Source: Fragum whitleyi (Eukaryota > Mollusca > Bivalvia > Cardiida > Cardiidae). From it: 64,000 bases of DNA. The translations under genes and the position numbers were made by a program. The notes beneath the pieces were generated by a model. The model ran no database searches. It was not told the DNA's origin and saw nothing but the letters and a program-made list of their open reading frames with translations. Below are positions 1 to 8,559 of this stretch, piece after piece (position 1 is the stretch's first letter; every line of letters starts with the position of its first letter). The stretch is from assembly GCA_948146395.1 (NCBI GenBank), contig OX411549.1, positions 35,114,693 through 35,178,692 of the forward strand, read 5' to 3'.

Positions 1-124
1 TTACAAAGAAATTGTGCAATTTAGATCAGATAAAAATATAAATATTCGTAAAATATCTCTTGATCAGGTAACAGGGATAATCAAGATGACAAAAGTGTGA
101 AGTAAGATTGTAAATAAGATAAGA

Positions 125-129
125 GGTGT
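125..129. repeat. Target-site duplication, left copy
   Basis: GGTGT directly outside the left LTR matches GGTGT at 8447-8451 outside the right LTR. A 5-bp duplication is usual for Ty3/gypsy integrases and fixes the element ends. Confidence 0.85.
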
Positions 130-1220
130 GGGACAGCGGGCCCTTGCCTCAGCACATAATAACTAGGTCACTACGTAATAGGTACATCTGGGTTGTAGGT
201 AGACAGGTACCAGGCACTGAACGTTGGGGAATCAGCAGCCCAGGTAAACCTTAGCGGCAGCTAGTTTGCGTCGAAAGAGTCACTATCACCTCAGGGGTCC
301 TCTGCACTCCGATTTTATTTTATTCTCCACCGTTTGGAGCACAGAGTAAGTTTCGGATGAACCAACTAAGACTGGCAATTCACAGTTCTATCTACTTTAA
401 TACAGTATTTACAATTGATGATTTAGCTATTCAAGTCAAAGTATAGAATTTTCCAAGCAAATAATAATTCTTCATAATAAGTTTCTAAGTTCAATTTTGT
501 TCAATGATACTGATTTAACTGCAATTACAAATATTCTAAATGTTCCAGACTAAAAAAAACACTCCTCTCTCTAACTCCTATCCTTAAATCTAAAAACTCC
601 AACTTCCCTCCTTTCTTCTTTTCTCCCAATTTATAGTCAAAGAATGTTACTTAAAGTAACCAATGAAAATACTTTACACAAAATAGCCAATAATAGTCAG
701 GTAATATTTTAAGCCAATGAAAGTTAATGGTACAAATTAGCAAGTTAAAACAGATAAGTAATTCAAGTTAACATTATCAAAAAGGTGTGAAAACACTTCT
801 ATTATGAAATGGACCCTTATAGGAATTTTATTTAACAGATAATCTTGAAATAATCAGATTTATCAATAAATTCTGATTTAAACATATTTTAACAAATTGG
901 AATTAATCAAATGAAATAAGTTAAGGATTTTACTTAGGCTTTGACTTAAGTCTTAATCATTACAAGTTATAGCAAAGAAAATTACAATTAAAAGAACAAA
1001 AATATCAAAAGAATTAAACCTTTCTCACTTCTTTCACACTTACATGAATTATATACAATTTATACATAATACTTCAATTCTCTCAATGCTTTTTAATTAT
1101 TCATAAATTTTGCTGAATATCAATTTAATCATTATAATTTATTATGAAGTTTATTAAATGTATTCATTTTATTATTCATTTTATTATTAAAATAACTATG
1201 TCACAGGATCCTCTGTGACA
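130..1220 (-). repeat. 3' LTR of the Ty3/gypsy element
   Basis: Read on the minus strand it begins TGTCACAGAGGATCC and ends near CCCGCTGTC. It contains an imperfect palindrome at its start (TGTCACAGAGGATCCTGTGACA). An AATAAA-type signal is present on the minus strand near 313-322. The LTR lacks a canonical CA end; the outer limit is set by the target duplication. Confidence 0.93.
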
Positions 1221-1230
1221 GATACCCCCC
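1221..1230 (-). other. Polypurine tract
   Basis: On the minus strand a six-G run followed by TATC lies directly before the TGTCAC start of the 3' LTR, the expected place for the plus-strand primer of reverse transcription. Confidence 0.8.
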
Positions 1231-1712
1231 TTGTTGAAGATGTTCGTCCTCGAACAAGATGGTAAAGACACAGAGAAAAATAGATAAACAATTATCATAA
1301 GGTTATGCAAGTAAATAATGCTTCAAAAATTTAACTTTTAAAGACAAAGTAACATAACACTGAAATGCTACAAAATTTAACTCCTAAATATAATGTAATA
1401 TAACACTGAATTAAAACACAGTATATGATCAAAAGCAATGTTCATCAGATTGTTACTAATATGATGCATTTATGGTAGAGTACAATCCTCCATGAGTTTA
1501 GCAATCATAGATCAGTTAATGTGACTACACGGGTCAGAATAAAGCAATCATTGGGACTTTTGCAAAGCGAAAAGTAAGCTAATATTCAAAGTTGACCTTG
1601 AACTGCTAAGCTAGTGACTTGTATTAAATATTTAGGAAAAAGAATGAATTTGAATAATATAAAAATCTAACCTTTTTTTTTATTTTGAAAGAAATAATTG
1701 ATTAGCTGATAA
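1231..1712 (-). other. 3' non-coding part of the retrotransposon
   Basis: About 480 bp between the polyprotein stop codon and the polypurine tract. No open frame of note in either strand; no envelope gene. Confidence 0.6.
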
Positions 1713-4700
1713 TTATTTTTTCTTAAAGTTATATTTATCAACCCTTTGCCTTTTGTGATCTGACAGTAAAAATTGTATGAAGTTTTCTATAGCACCTGGA
1801 GGGGTTTGTTTTAAAGGGACCCATTCCGGAGAAAGGTATGGATTTCTGTAACTTACCAATAACATTAAATCTTCTTCACCACATTTTATTTCATGAATTC
1901 TGTCAATTGCTTTGAGTCCTACTTTCTTAGTGTCTGTGTCTGCAGTAGCTGGCTTGTCATTGAGCTTTAGAAATTCTATTTTTAATTCTTTCATTCTTTC
2001 CTTTTGCCAATCAATAAGCCAATTAATGAAACTTGTTGCAATGTCATGAGAGGAAGTAATGGTTTTGTATTGCGGCTCATTTGATCCTATTTTGGTGATA
2101 TAGTATGGTCGACTATTCAACACAGTTATACCTATCCATTGCTCTGATTGAAATTTGTCTTCTATCTTGGACTTAAAAACATTGTCATCCGATTTGTCCT
2201 GAGACTGATCACTAGGGTTGGTTTCGTTTTGACTTTTAAGGGATTGTGAGGTATTTTCTTCTTTCTGATTTGTTTGTGTGGTATTATCGATTAAATCATT
2301 GGTTTGGGTTGCTTTTGAGGCAGTTTTTTGTGTGTTGATGTTATTGATAGAATTTTGTTTTTCTGTATTGAAAAATTTGTGGTTTTGAAGTTTCTTTTTC
2401 CTTCTTCTGCCTGACATGGTCTTACTTGCATGAAATTCCCTGATTAAATGATCAGGTATTTTACAAGGAAAATGCCACTCTGATTTTTTGTCTTGAAATT
2501 TTATTTTGTAGTAAAGTGCTCCATTGCTACGGCTTGATGCAAGAATTGCCTTAATGCAGTCAGAATTGAATGGTTTGCATGTATTGGTTGCACAGTCTTT
2601 ACAAGAGGGTGTTTGTTTATTAGTGGTTTGATCTGGAGAAATGTTTGTCTTATTTTGTTTGCTTGATGATGCTGTGTTTCTGATATGTTGATTATCATTT
2701 TGTGCTTTGTTAGCATTTTGAGAATTATTTTCACCTTTATTTAATTTAATTTCAGCTTTGTTAGTTTTAATTGGCTCTTGATTATTTTTGATATGATTAG
2801 TATGAAGTGGTACCTTTTGATCATGTACATTTTGACATTTATTGTCTGAAGTTTTAACCTTTATATAACATTTCTTGACAGGAGCATATGTTTTGTCCTT
2901 TTTGTCAGAATTTGATTTAGGTTTTGCTCTTAAATGCGTATCTGATATGTGCTTAACCTCGTGCGCATCATCTATTGGCCCAGGTACATTTTGTCCTGAC
3001 CTTTTATTTTGCACTGTATAATTCTTCAGTTTATTCTGAGAAACAGTTACTGTGGTCTGGGATTGATTAACAATACTTTCCCCATTTTCAATGTTTTCCT
3101 GCTCAAATTCATCTTGAATTTGATCTGGATCCAACTCAATATTGCCCTGTTCCAGTTCATCTGGGGGATTGGTTGGTCTTGTTTCAGGATCATAATATGG
3201 CTTAAGTCTCATGGCATTGACTAAAGATTTGACTTCTTTATTTGTATGACTATGCCTGAGTTTGTAGGTGTCATTTGGTCCTACCATTGTAATGTAGTAA
3301 GGACCGACCCATTTACGATGTAGTTTAGGTGCTTTACCTACAGGTACCTTAGTGCAGTATAACCATACTCTCTGAGCAGGTCTAAATGCAGGAAGCTTTG
3401 CATTTTTGTCATATTGGTATTTGTATTTTTCCTGTGCATGTGTAATGTTGTCTTTAGCTATTTTCCTACATGTTTCTAAGTTGTGCAATATATTACTGAG
3501 ATGTACCTGATAATGTTGAGGTAGAGTGTTCTTAGGCTGAAGAACTGTGTCAATGGGCAGTCTCATCTCACGGCCAAACAAAAGGAAGAAGGGACTGAAA
3601 TCGGTAGATTGAGTTGCTGGAGTGGACCTGTATGCCATCATGATTCCTGGTAGCAAATCTACCCAGTCATCTTGTTGGTTTGTACAGTAAGCTCTAAATG
3701 CCTGGAGCAAGTACGAGTTTTTGGACTCCACAAGTCCATTGGTCATTGGATGATATGCACTGGTGTAAGTACGTTTTATCTCAAAGAGCTCTGCTAAGGC
3801 CTTTACCAAATTAGACATGAAGTTTTTACCTCGGTCACTTAGTAACACTCTAGGGGCTCCATATCTAGCAACTATCTCCCTGAACAGTATGTTAGCAACT
3901 TCTTCAGCTGACTGTGATCTGAGTGGGAAACATTCCGCCCATTTAGAGTAGCTATCAACAACTAAAAGAATGTGTTTGTACTTATCCTTTGTTGTTGGTA
4001 GCCCACTCAAGATGTCCATATGCCATCTGCTGAAAACATCATCTACTGGTTGTGGGTGCAAAGGAGGAGGTCTGGCATGGTAGGCTCTCTTAGACTGCTG
4101 ACAGATTTCACAAGTTTTAACATACTGTCGAATGTTTTCATACATTGAGGGCCAGTAGTACTTGTTCCTTACTGCTGCATATGTCCTCTCAAAGCCTTGA
4201 TGACCACCACCTGCTACACAGTCATGGTATGCTTTCAAAACATCATCCCTCAGTAGTCTAGGCACTGCAATCTGCTTCACTAGACGCTCTTCTTCATGCA
4301 ACTTCTTAGCACGTCTGCTGTAGAAATGCAAGAGTACTCCATCTTCTAGTGCGTAGTTGACAGCCTCTGCAACCACTGTAGTTGCTTTTCTAGGATGATC
4401 TGGCACTGTCCTATCTGAAAGATAGCTGTAGAGATCCTGGAAGTCTGGACACTCCTTCTGATGTTTGATGAGGTCAGTAAATTCCAAGTTCTCCTGTTGC
4501 TCAGCCTTGTCCAATGAAGCCATAACAGTTACCTCGTCTTCCCCAGGATATACAAATGTTACCTGTGTAGGTTCCATGTATCCTGTTGAAAGTGAGCTGA
4601 TGTGATCGGCTAGCTCATTGGTACAAGCTGGAGTTGAGTTTGGATAGTGTTGGCGGGAAAGAAAATCTGCATTACCATTTGAGCGTCCAGCACGGTGCTT

Positions 4701-6917
4701 AATCTCAAATGCATAACCTTGAAGAAGTATGCTCCAGCGTCCTAAACGACCTTGACAATCTTTGATATTCTGAAGATACTTAACCGACACATTGTCAGTG
4801 TAAACTGTAAACTTCTGATTAGCAAGATAGTGTCTAAAGTGCTGTATTCCTTCAACAAGTGCAAGTGCTTCCTTGTCCGTAATGTGCCATTTGAGTTCAT
4901 TGCTATGCAGTGCTCTTCCCCCGTAGCATATCGGATGTTCACGGCCATCATGGACCTGTGACAACACATACCCTATAGAGTGTTCTGAAGAGTCAACTGC
5001 CAGAATGAACTCTTTGTTAAAGTCTGGATACTTAAGAATAGGTGCAGTTATTAGTTTGTGCTTAAGTGTGTTAAATGCTTCTTCACATTGATCTGTCCAT
5101 TCAAATTTCTTGTCTTTTTTCAACAAATCTGTCAATGGCTGTGCTATCTTAGCATAATCTTTGACAAACTTTCTATAATAGCCAAAGAGACCTAGTGTCT
5201 GTTTAATTTGTTTTGCAGTTTTCGGACGAGCAGCATTTCTGATTTTCTCTGTATTTTCAGGCAAAACTTTCATACCATGCTCAGATACAATATGGCCTAA
5301 ATATTTAACTGACCTTGAACCAAATTTACATTTCTTTGGATGCAGTTTCAGATTTGCAGCTCTTAAATTTTGGAAAACTAGGTCCAAATGATTCAAATGT
5401 TCTTCAAAACTGTGAGAAAATACAAGAACATCATCAATGTAAACAAGTGCGATTTTAAAGTTAAGGTTCTTAAGGACTTTAGTCATTAAACATTGGAAGG
5501 ACATCGGCGCATTAACCATTCCAAAACTGAGTCGATTGAACTCAAAGATACCAAGGTCTGTGATGAAAGCACTCTTGTGTTTAGTAGATTTGTGAAGAGG
5601 GACCTGCCAAAATCCACTCCGGAGGTCAAGGGTTGAGTAGATGGAAGCCTTTGCATCAGCAAGGGTGTCAAATACATCCGTCATATGAGGAATCGGAAAT
5701 GACATCTGCTCAGTCACGGCATTCAGCTTTCTATAGTCGACCACAAATCTATACTGGTTTAATCCTCCAGGCTTTGGAATGAGTATTATTGGACTATGCC
5801 AAGGGGAATTACTTTCTTCTATGACTCCGGCATCCAACATTTCCTTAAGCTGTTCCTCAAGAATCTTTCTTTTCTCAGGCGTTTGGCGATATGGTGCTGA
5901 ACTTACTGGTTTAGCGTTACCTGTGTCTATTATGTGTGAATGCAGGTTAGTTTCTCCAAGTTCTGAAAGATCTTTAGCGAAAATATCCCTATTCTTGCCT
6001 AAAAATGTGATTAATAATTGTTTTTGGTTAGGGGTTAGTTCAGAACTTTCTACATCAATTTCAAGGTCTTTAAGTATTTGCTCATAGTCTAAGTTTTCAT
6101 TTGATTCAGCACTAAGGTTAGAAATATTAGTAATGCAATTAGTCTCTGAAATTAGTTTGTCATCTACTTGTGTAACCTTTGCAATTTTGAAATTTGTTTT
6201 TAAGAATATTGGTAAATTTGTGGGGTTCATAAGCCTGTAGACACTTCTAGAATTCTGTACTAATGAAACACAGTTGCCTCCAGCTAAGTTTAAGTCTTGC
6301 AGGTTAGCTTTGGGTTCCAAAAGTACTGTAGATTCATTTAGCAGGTGAGAAACTTTAACAGGTATCACACTTTCAGAATGTGGAGGTATGATAGTTTCAC
6401 TTATTGTGTAAGCCCATGTTGTGGAATGAGTGTTTTGTGATGTGATGGGGATTTGCACAGAATGCATGTATGTTTGTGATGGTATGGTCATTTCATTTGT
6501 TCCAAAATTTAGTTGCACCTTATTTTGCTTGAGGAAGTCTAATCCTAATAGAATTTTAGAATGCAAATGTTGAAAAACATGAAAATTATGATTTAAAGTT
6601 TGACCACCACATTTAAAGGTTAAATTAACTTGACCTAGCACTTGATGTTTTTCCCCACATACACCTACAACAGACGACAAATGGCTCCTTTGAAGCTCCA
6701 CACAAGGTTTTACAATATCTAGCAGGTACTTGCTTATTGCACTAATCTCAGCACCTGAATCAATGAGACACTGGGTGCTGTGATTTTCTACTGTCAGAGA
6801 CACACAATTATTTTGAAGTTTTGGGCTAAAACAGACATTTGGTTTTTCATAAGACAAATGAGCACTATTCATTCTGCATTTTGTTTTTGAGCAACACCAT
6901 ACCTTTTTGATAGCCAT
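1713..6917 (-). CDS. pol: Ty3/gypsy Pol polyprotein with chromodomain-like tail
   Basis: 1,734 aa, uninterrupted, ATG in a good context (A-rich before, GC after). Seen in order: aspartic protease with DSGAE at 53-57 and ILLGLDFL at 122-129; reverse transcriptase about 355-545 with the first aspartate at 431 and YIDD at 493-496; RNase H about 636-755 with D642, E683, D708 and D751; integrase zinc finger H898, H906, C936, C939; integrase core D968, D1028, E1064; GPY/F module about 1201-1240. The last 490 residues are N/Q/K-rich and low in complexity, broken by three short globular stretches: about 1454-1496 (contains YYKIKFQ, W1481, LIREFH), about 1592-1637, and 1670-1720 (EWVPL then an acidic helix). 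The first and last resemble chromodomains. All catalytic residues are present, so enzymatic activity is plausible. The frame starts just before the protease; no Gag residues or typical nucleocapsid zinc knuckle precede it. Confidence 0.95.
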   Translation of the reverse strand: MAIKKVWCCSKTKCRMNSAHLSYEKPNVCFSPKLQNNCVSLTVENHSTQCLIDSGAEISAISKYLLDIVKPCVELQRSHLSSVVGVCGEKHQVLGQVNLTFKCGGQTLNHNFHVFQHLHSKILLGLDFLKQNKVQLNFGTNEMTIPSQTYMHSVQIPITSQNTHSTTWAYTISETIIPPHSESVIPVKVSHLLNESTVLLEPKANLQDLNLAGGNCVSLVQNSRSVYRLMNPTNLPIFLKTNFKIAKVTQVDDKLISETNCITNISNLSAESNENLDYEQILKDLEIDVESSELTPNQKQLLITFLGKNRDIFAKDLSELGETNLHSHIIDTGNAKPVSSAPYRQTPEKRKILEEQLKEMLDAGVIEESNSPWHSPIILIPKPGGLNQYRFVVDYRKLNAVTEQMSFPIPHMTDVFDTLADAKASIYSTLDLRSGFWQVPLHKSTKHKSAFITDLGIFEFNRLSFGMVNAPMSFQCLMTKVLKNLNFKIALVYIDDVLVFSHSFEEHLNHLDLVFQNLRAANLKLHPKKCKFGSRSVKYLGHIVSEHGMKVLPENTEKIRNAARPKTAKQIKQTLGLFGYYRKFVKDYAKIAQPLTDLLKKDKKFEWTDQCEEAFNTLKHKLITAPILKYPDFNKEFILAVDSSEHSIGYVLSQVHDGREHPICYGGRALHSNELKWHITDKEALALVEGIQHFRHYLANQKFTVYTDNVSVKYLQNIKDCQGRLGRWSILLQGYAFEIKHRAGRSNGNADFLSRQHYPNSTPACTNELADHISSLSTGYMEPTQVTFVYPGEDEVTVMASLDKAEQQENLEFTDLIKHQKECPDFQDLYSYLSDRTVPDHPRKATTVVAEAVNYALEDGVLLHFYSRRAKKLHEEERLVKQIAVPRLLRDDVLKAYHDCVAGGGHQGFERTYAAVRNKYYWPSMYENIRQYVKTCEICQQSKRAYHARPPPLHPQPVDDVFSRWHMDILSGLPTTKDKYKHILLVVDSYSKWAECFPLRSQSAEEVANILFREIVARYGAPRVLLSDRGKNFMSNLVKALAELFEIKRTYTSAYHPMTNGLVESKNSYLLQAFRAYCTNQQDDWVDLLPGIMMAYRSTPATQSTDFSPFFLLFGREMRLPIDTVLQPKNTLPQHYQVHLSNILHNLETCRKIAKDNITHAQEKYKYQYDKNAKLPAFRPAQRVWLYCTKVPVGKAPKLHRKWVGPYYITMVGPNDTYKLRHSHTNKEVKSLVNAMRLKPYYDPETRPTNPPDELEQGNIELDPDQIQDEFEQENIENGESIVNQSQTTVTVSQNKLKNYTVQNKRSGQNVPGPIDDAHEVKHISDTHLRAKPKSNSDKKDKTYAPVKKCYIKVKTSDNKCQNVHDQKVPLHTNHIKNNQEPIKTNKAEIKLNKGENNSQNANKAQNDNQHIRNTASSSKQNKTNISPDQTTNKQTPSCKDCATNTCKPFNSDCIKAILASSRSNGALYYKIKFQDKKSEWHFPCKIPDHLIREFHASKTMSGRRRKKKLQNHKFFNTEKQNSINNINTQKTASKATQTNDLIDNTTQTNQKEENTSQSLKSQNETNPSDQSQDKSDDNVFKSKIEDKFQSEQWIGITVLNSRPYYITKIGSNEPQYKTITSSHDIATSFINWLIDWQKERMKELKIEFLKLNDKPATADTDTKKVGLKAIDRIHEIKCGEEDLMLLVSYRNPYLSPEWVPLKQTPPGAIENFIQFLLSDHKRQRVDKYNFKKK

Positions 6918-7355
6918 TTTTGAAAAAAATGAGTTAGTAATTCATCAAAGACAAATAAATTATAAAATGAATATTGTAGCCAAAAAGGGCTGAGCACTTT
7001 TAACAAATTTGAAGCTTAAAATTTTGCAAAGAATTTTATCAATACCTTTTACATAGCTTACTTTGGACACTTACAGGGTGATTTATGCATAAAAAATTAC
7101 ATGAAGTCACATCAACAGACATATGAGAGACAAACGCATATAAGACTGTACTCACCAAATTTCTGTGGTAAAGTCTTGATTCTACTGCATCAATCTTGTC
7201 TCTGTGTGTCTGTTTCCCTGGTTTGGTCCTTCACATCGAATGTAAAACCGGTCGTCAAGTGGAATGTTAATGAACATCAGAATCACCTTCTTGATGGACT
7301 ACTCCAAAACTGGTTTACAAAAGTTCATTTGTTACCCGGATTACTCCAACCACTT
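6918..7355 (-). other. Retrotransposon leader without gag
   Basis: Only 438 bp separate the 5' LTR from the Pol start codon, too short for a capsid-nucleocapsid gene. I see no convincing minus-strand frame here. A 94-codon frame exists on the opposite strand (7101-7385) but it runs into the LTR and looks like chance. Confidence 0.7.
7335..7352 (-). other. Possible primer-binding site
   Basis: Three bases inside the 5' LTR the minus strand reads TGGTTGGAGTAATCCGGG. It starts with TGG, as expected for pairing with a tRNA CCA end, but I do not recognise the tRNA it would match, so the assignment rests on position alone. Confidence 0.35.
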
Positions 7356-8446
7356 GAGACAGCGGGCCCTTGCCTCAGCACATAATAACTAGGTCACTAC
7401 GTAATAGGTACATCTGGGTTGTAGGTAGACAGGTACCAGGCACTGAACGTTGGGGAATCAGCAGCCCAGGTAAACCTTAGCGGCAGCTAGTTTGCGTCGA
7501 AAGAGTCACTATCACCTCAGGGGTCCTCTGCACTCCGATTTTATTTTATTCTCCACCGTTTGGAGCACAGAGTAAGTTTCGGATGAACCAACTAAGACTG
7601 GCAATTCACAGTTCTATCTACTTTAATACAGTATTTACAATTGATGATTTAGCTATTCAAGTCAAAGTATAGAATTTTCCAAGCAAATAATAATTCTTCA
7701 TAATAAGTTTCTAAGTTCAATTTTGTTCAATGATACTGATTTAACTGCAATTACAAATATTCTAAATGTTCCAGACAAAAAAAAACACTCCTCTCTCTAA
7801 CTCCTATCCTTAAATCTAAAAACTCCAACTTCCCTCCTTTCTTCTTTTCTCCCAATTTATAGTCAAAGAATGTTACTTAAAGTAACCAATGAAAATACTT
7901 TACACAAAATAGCCAATAATAGTCAGGTAATATTTTAAGCCAATGAAAGTTAATGGTACAAATTAGCAAGTTAAAACAGATAAGTAATTCAAGTTAACAT
8001 TATCAAAAAGGTGTGAAAACACTTCTATTATGAAATGGACCCTTATAGGAATTTTATTTAACAGATAATCTTGAAATAATCAGATTTATCAATAAATTCT
8101 GATTTAAACATATTTTAACAAATTGGAATTAATCAAATGAAATAAGTTAAGGATTTTACTTAGGCTTTGACTTAAGTCTTAATCATTACAAGTTATAGCA
8201 AAGAAAATTACAATTAAAAGAACAAAAATATCAAAAGAATTAAACCTTTCTCACTTCTTTCACACTTACATGAATTATATACAATTTATACATAATACTT
8301 CAATTCTCTCAATGCTTTTTAATTATTCATAAATTTTGCTGAATATCAATTTAATCATTATAATTTATTATGAAGTTTATTAAATGTATTCATTTTATTA
8401 TTCATTTTATTATTAAAATAACTATGTCACAGGATCCTCTGTGACA
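7356..8446 (-). repeat. 5' LTR of the Ty3/gypsy element
   Basis: Same sequence as 130-1220 at a constant offset; difference at 7777. Transcription from this LTR would run leftwards, away from the nicotinamidase gene. Its outer end is 113 bp before that gene's ATG. Confidence 0.93.
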
Positions 8447-8451
8447 GGTGT
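8447..8451. repeat. Target-site duplication, right copy
   Basis: GGTGT, matching 125-129. Confidence 0.85.
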
Positions 8452-8559
8452 AATAAGATAGTGTCAGTTTGGAGGTTTTTAAGTCCAGTAGTGACCAGAC
8501 ATATTATCAGTCTGTTTATTTACTTGTGTGAAAGGTTTGAAACTTTAGTTTGTGAAAAA
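8452..8559 (+). promoter_or_regulatory. Short region upstream of the nicotinamidase start
   Basis: 108 bp between the retrotransposon target duplication and the start codon. It must hold the proximal 5' UTR and perhaps part of the promoter. No clear TATA box is seen. Anything upstream of it was pushed about 8.3 kb away by the insertion. Confidence 0.4.

Larger units (their letters stand above)
130..8446 (-). mobile_element. Ty3/gypsy LTR retrotransposon, complete but without gag
   Basis: On the minus strand the order is 5' LTR (7356-8446), leader (6918-7355), one polyprotein frame (6917-1713), a short 3' region, a polypurine tract and the 3' LTR (130-1220). Both LTRs are 1,091 bp, aligned at a constant offset of 7,226 bp with no indel; the only internal difference I see is T551 versus A7777, plus a possible one at the inner edge. 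Near-identical LTRs and an intact 1,734-codon frame indicate a very recent insertion. The gene order RT-RNase H-integrase places it in Ty3/gypsy rather than copia. The clade is not decidable by eye; the C-terminal chromodomain-like modules suggest a chromovirus-like relative. No gag frame is present, so movement would need Gag supplied in trans. Confidence 0.93.

Noticed and set aside
6918..7355. Possible gag in the leader
   Set aside because: Too short for capsid plus nucleocapsid and no open minus-strand frame.
7101..7385. 94-codon plus-strand frame
   Set aside because: It lies antisense in the retrotransposon leader and runs into the LTR, with no recognisable content.
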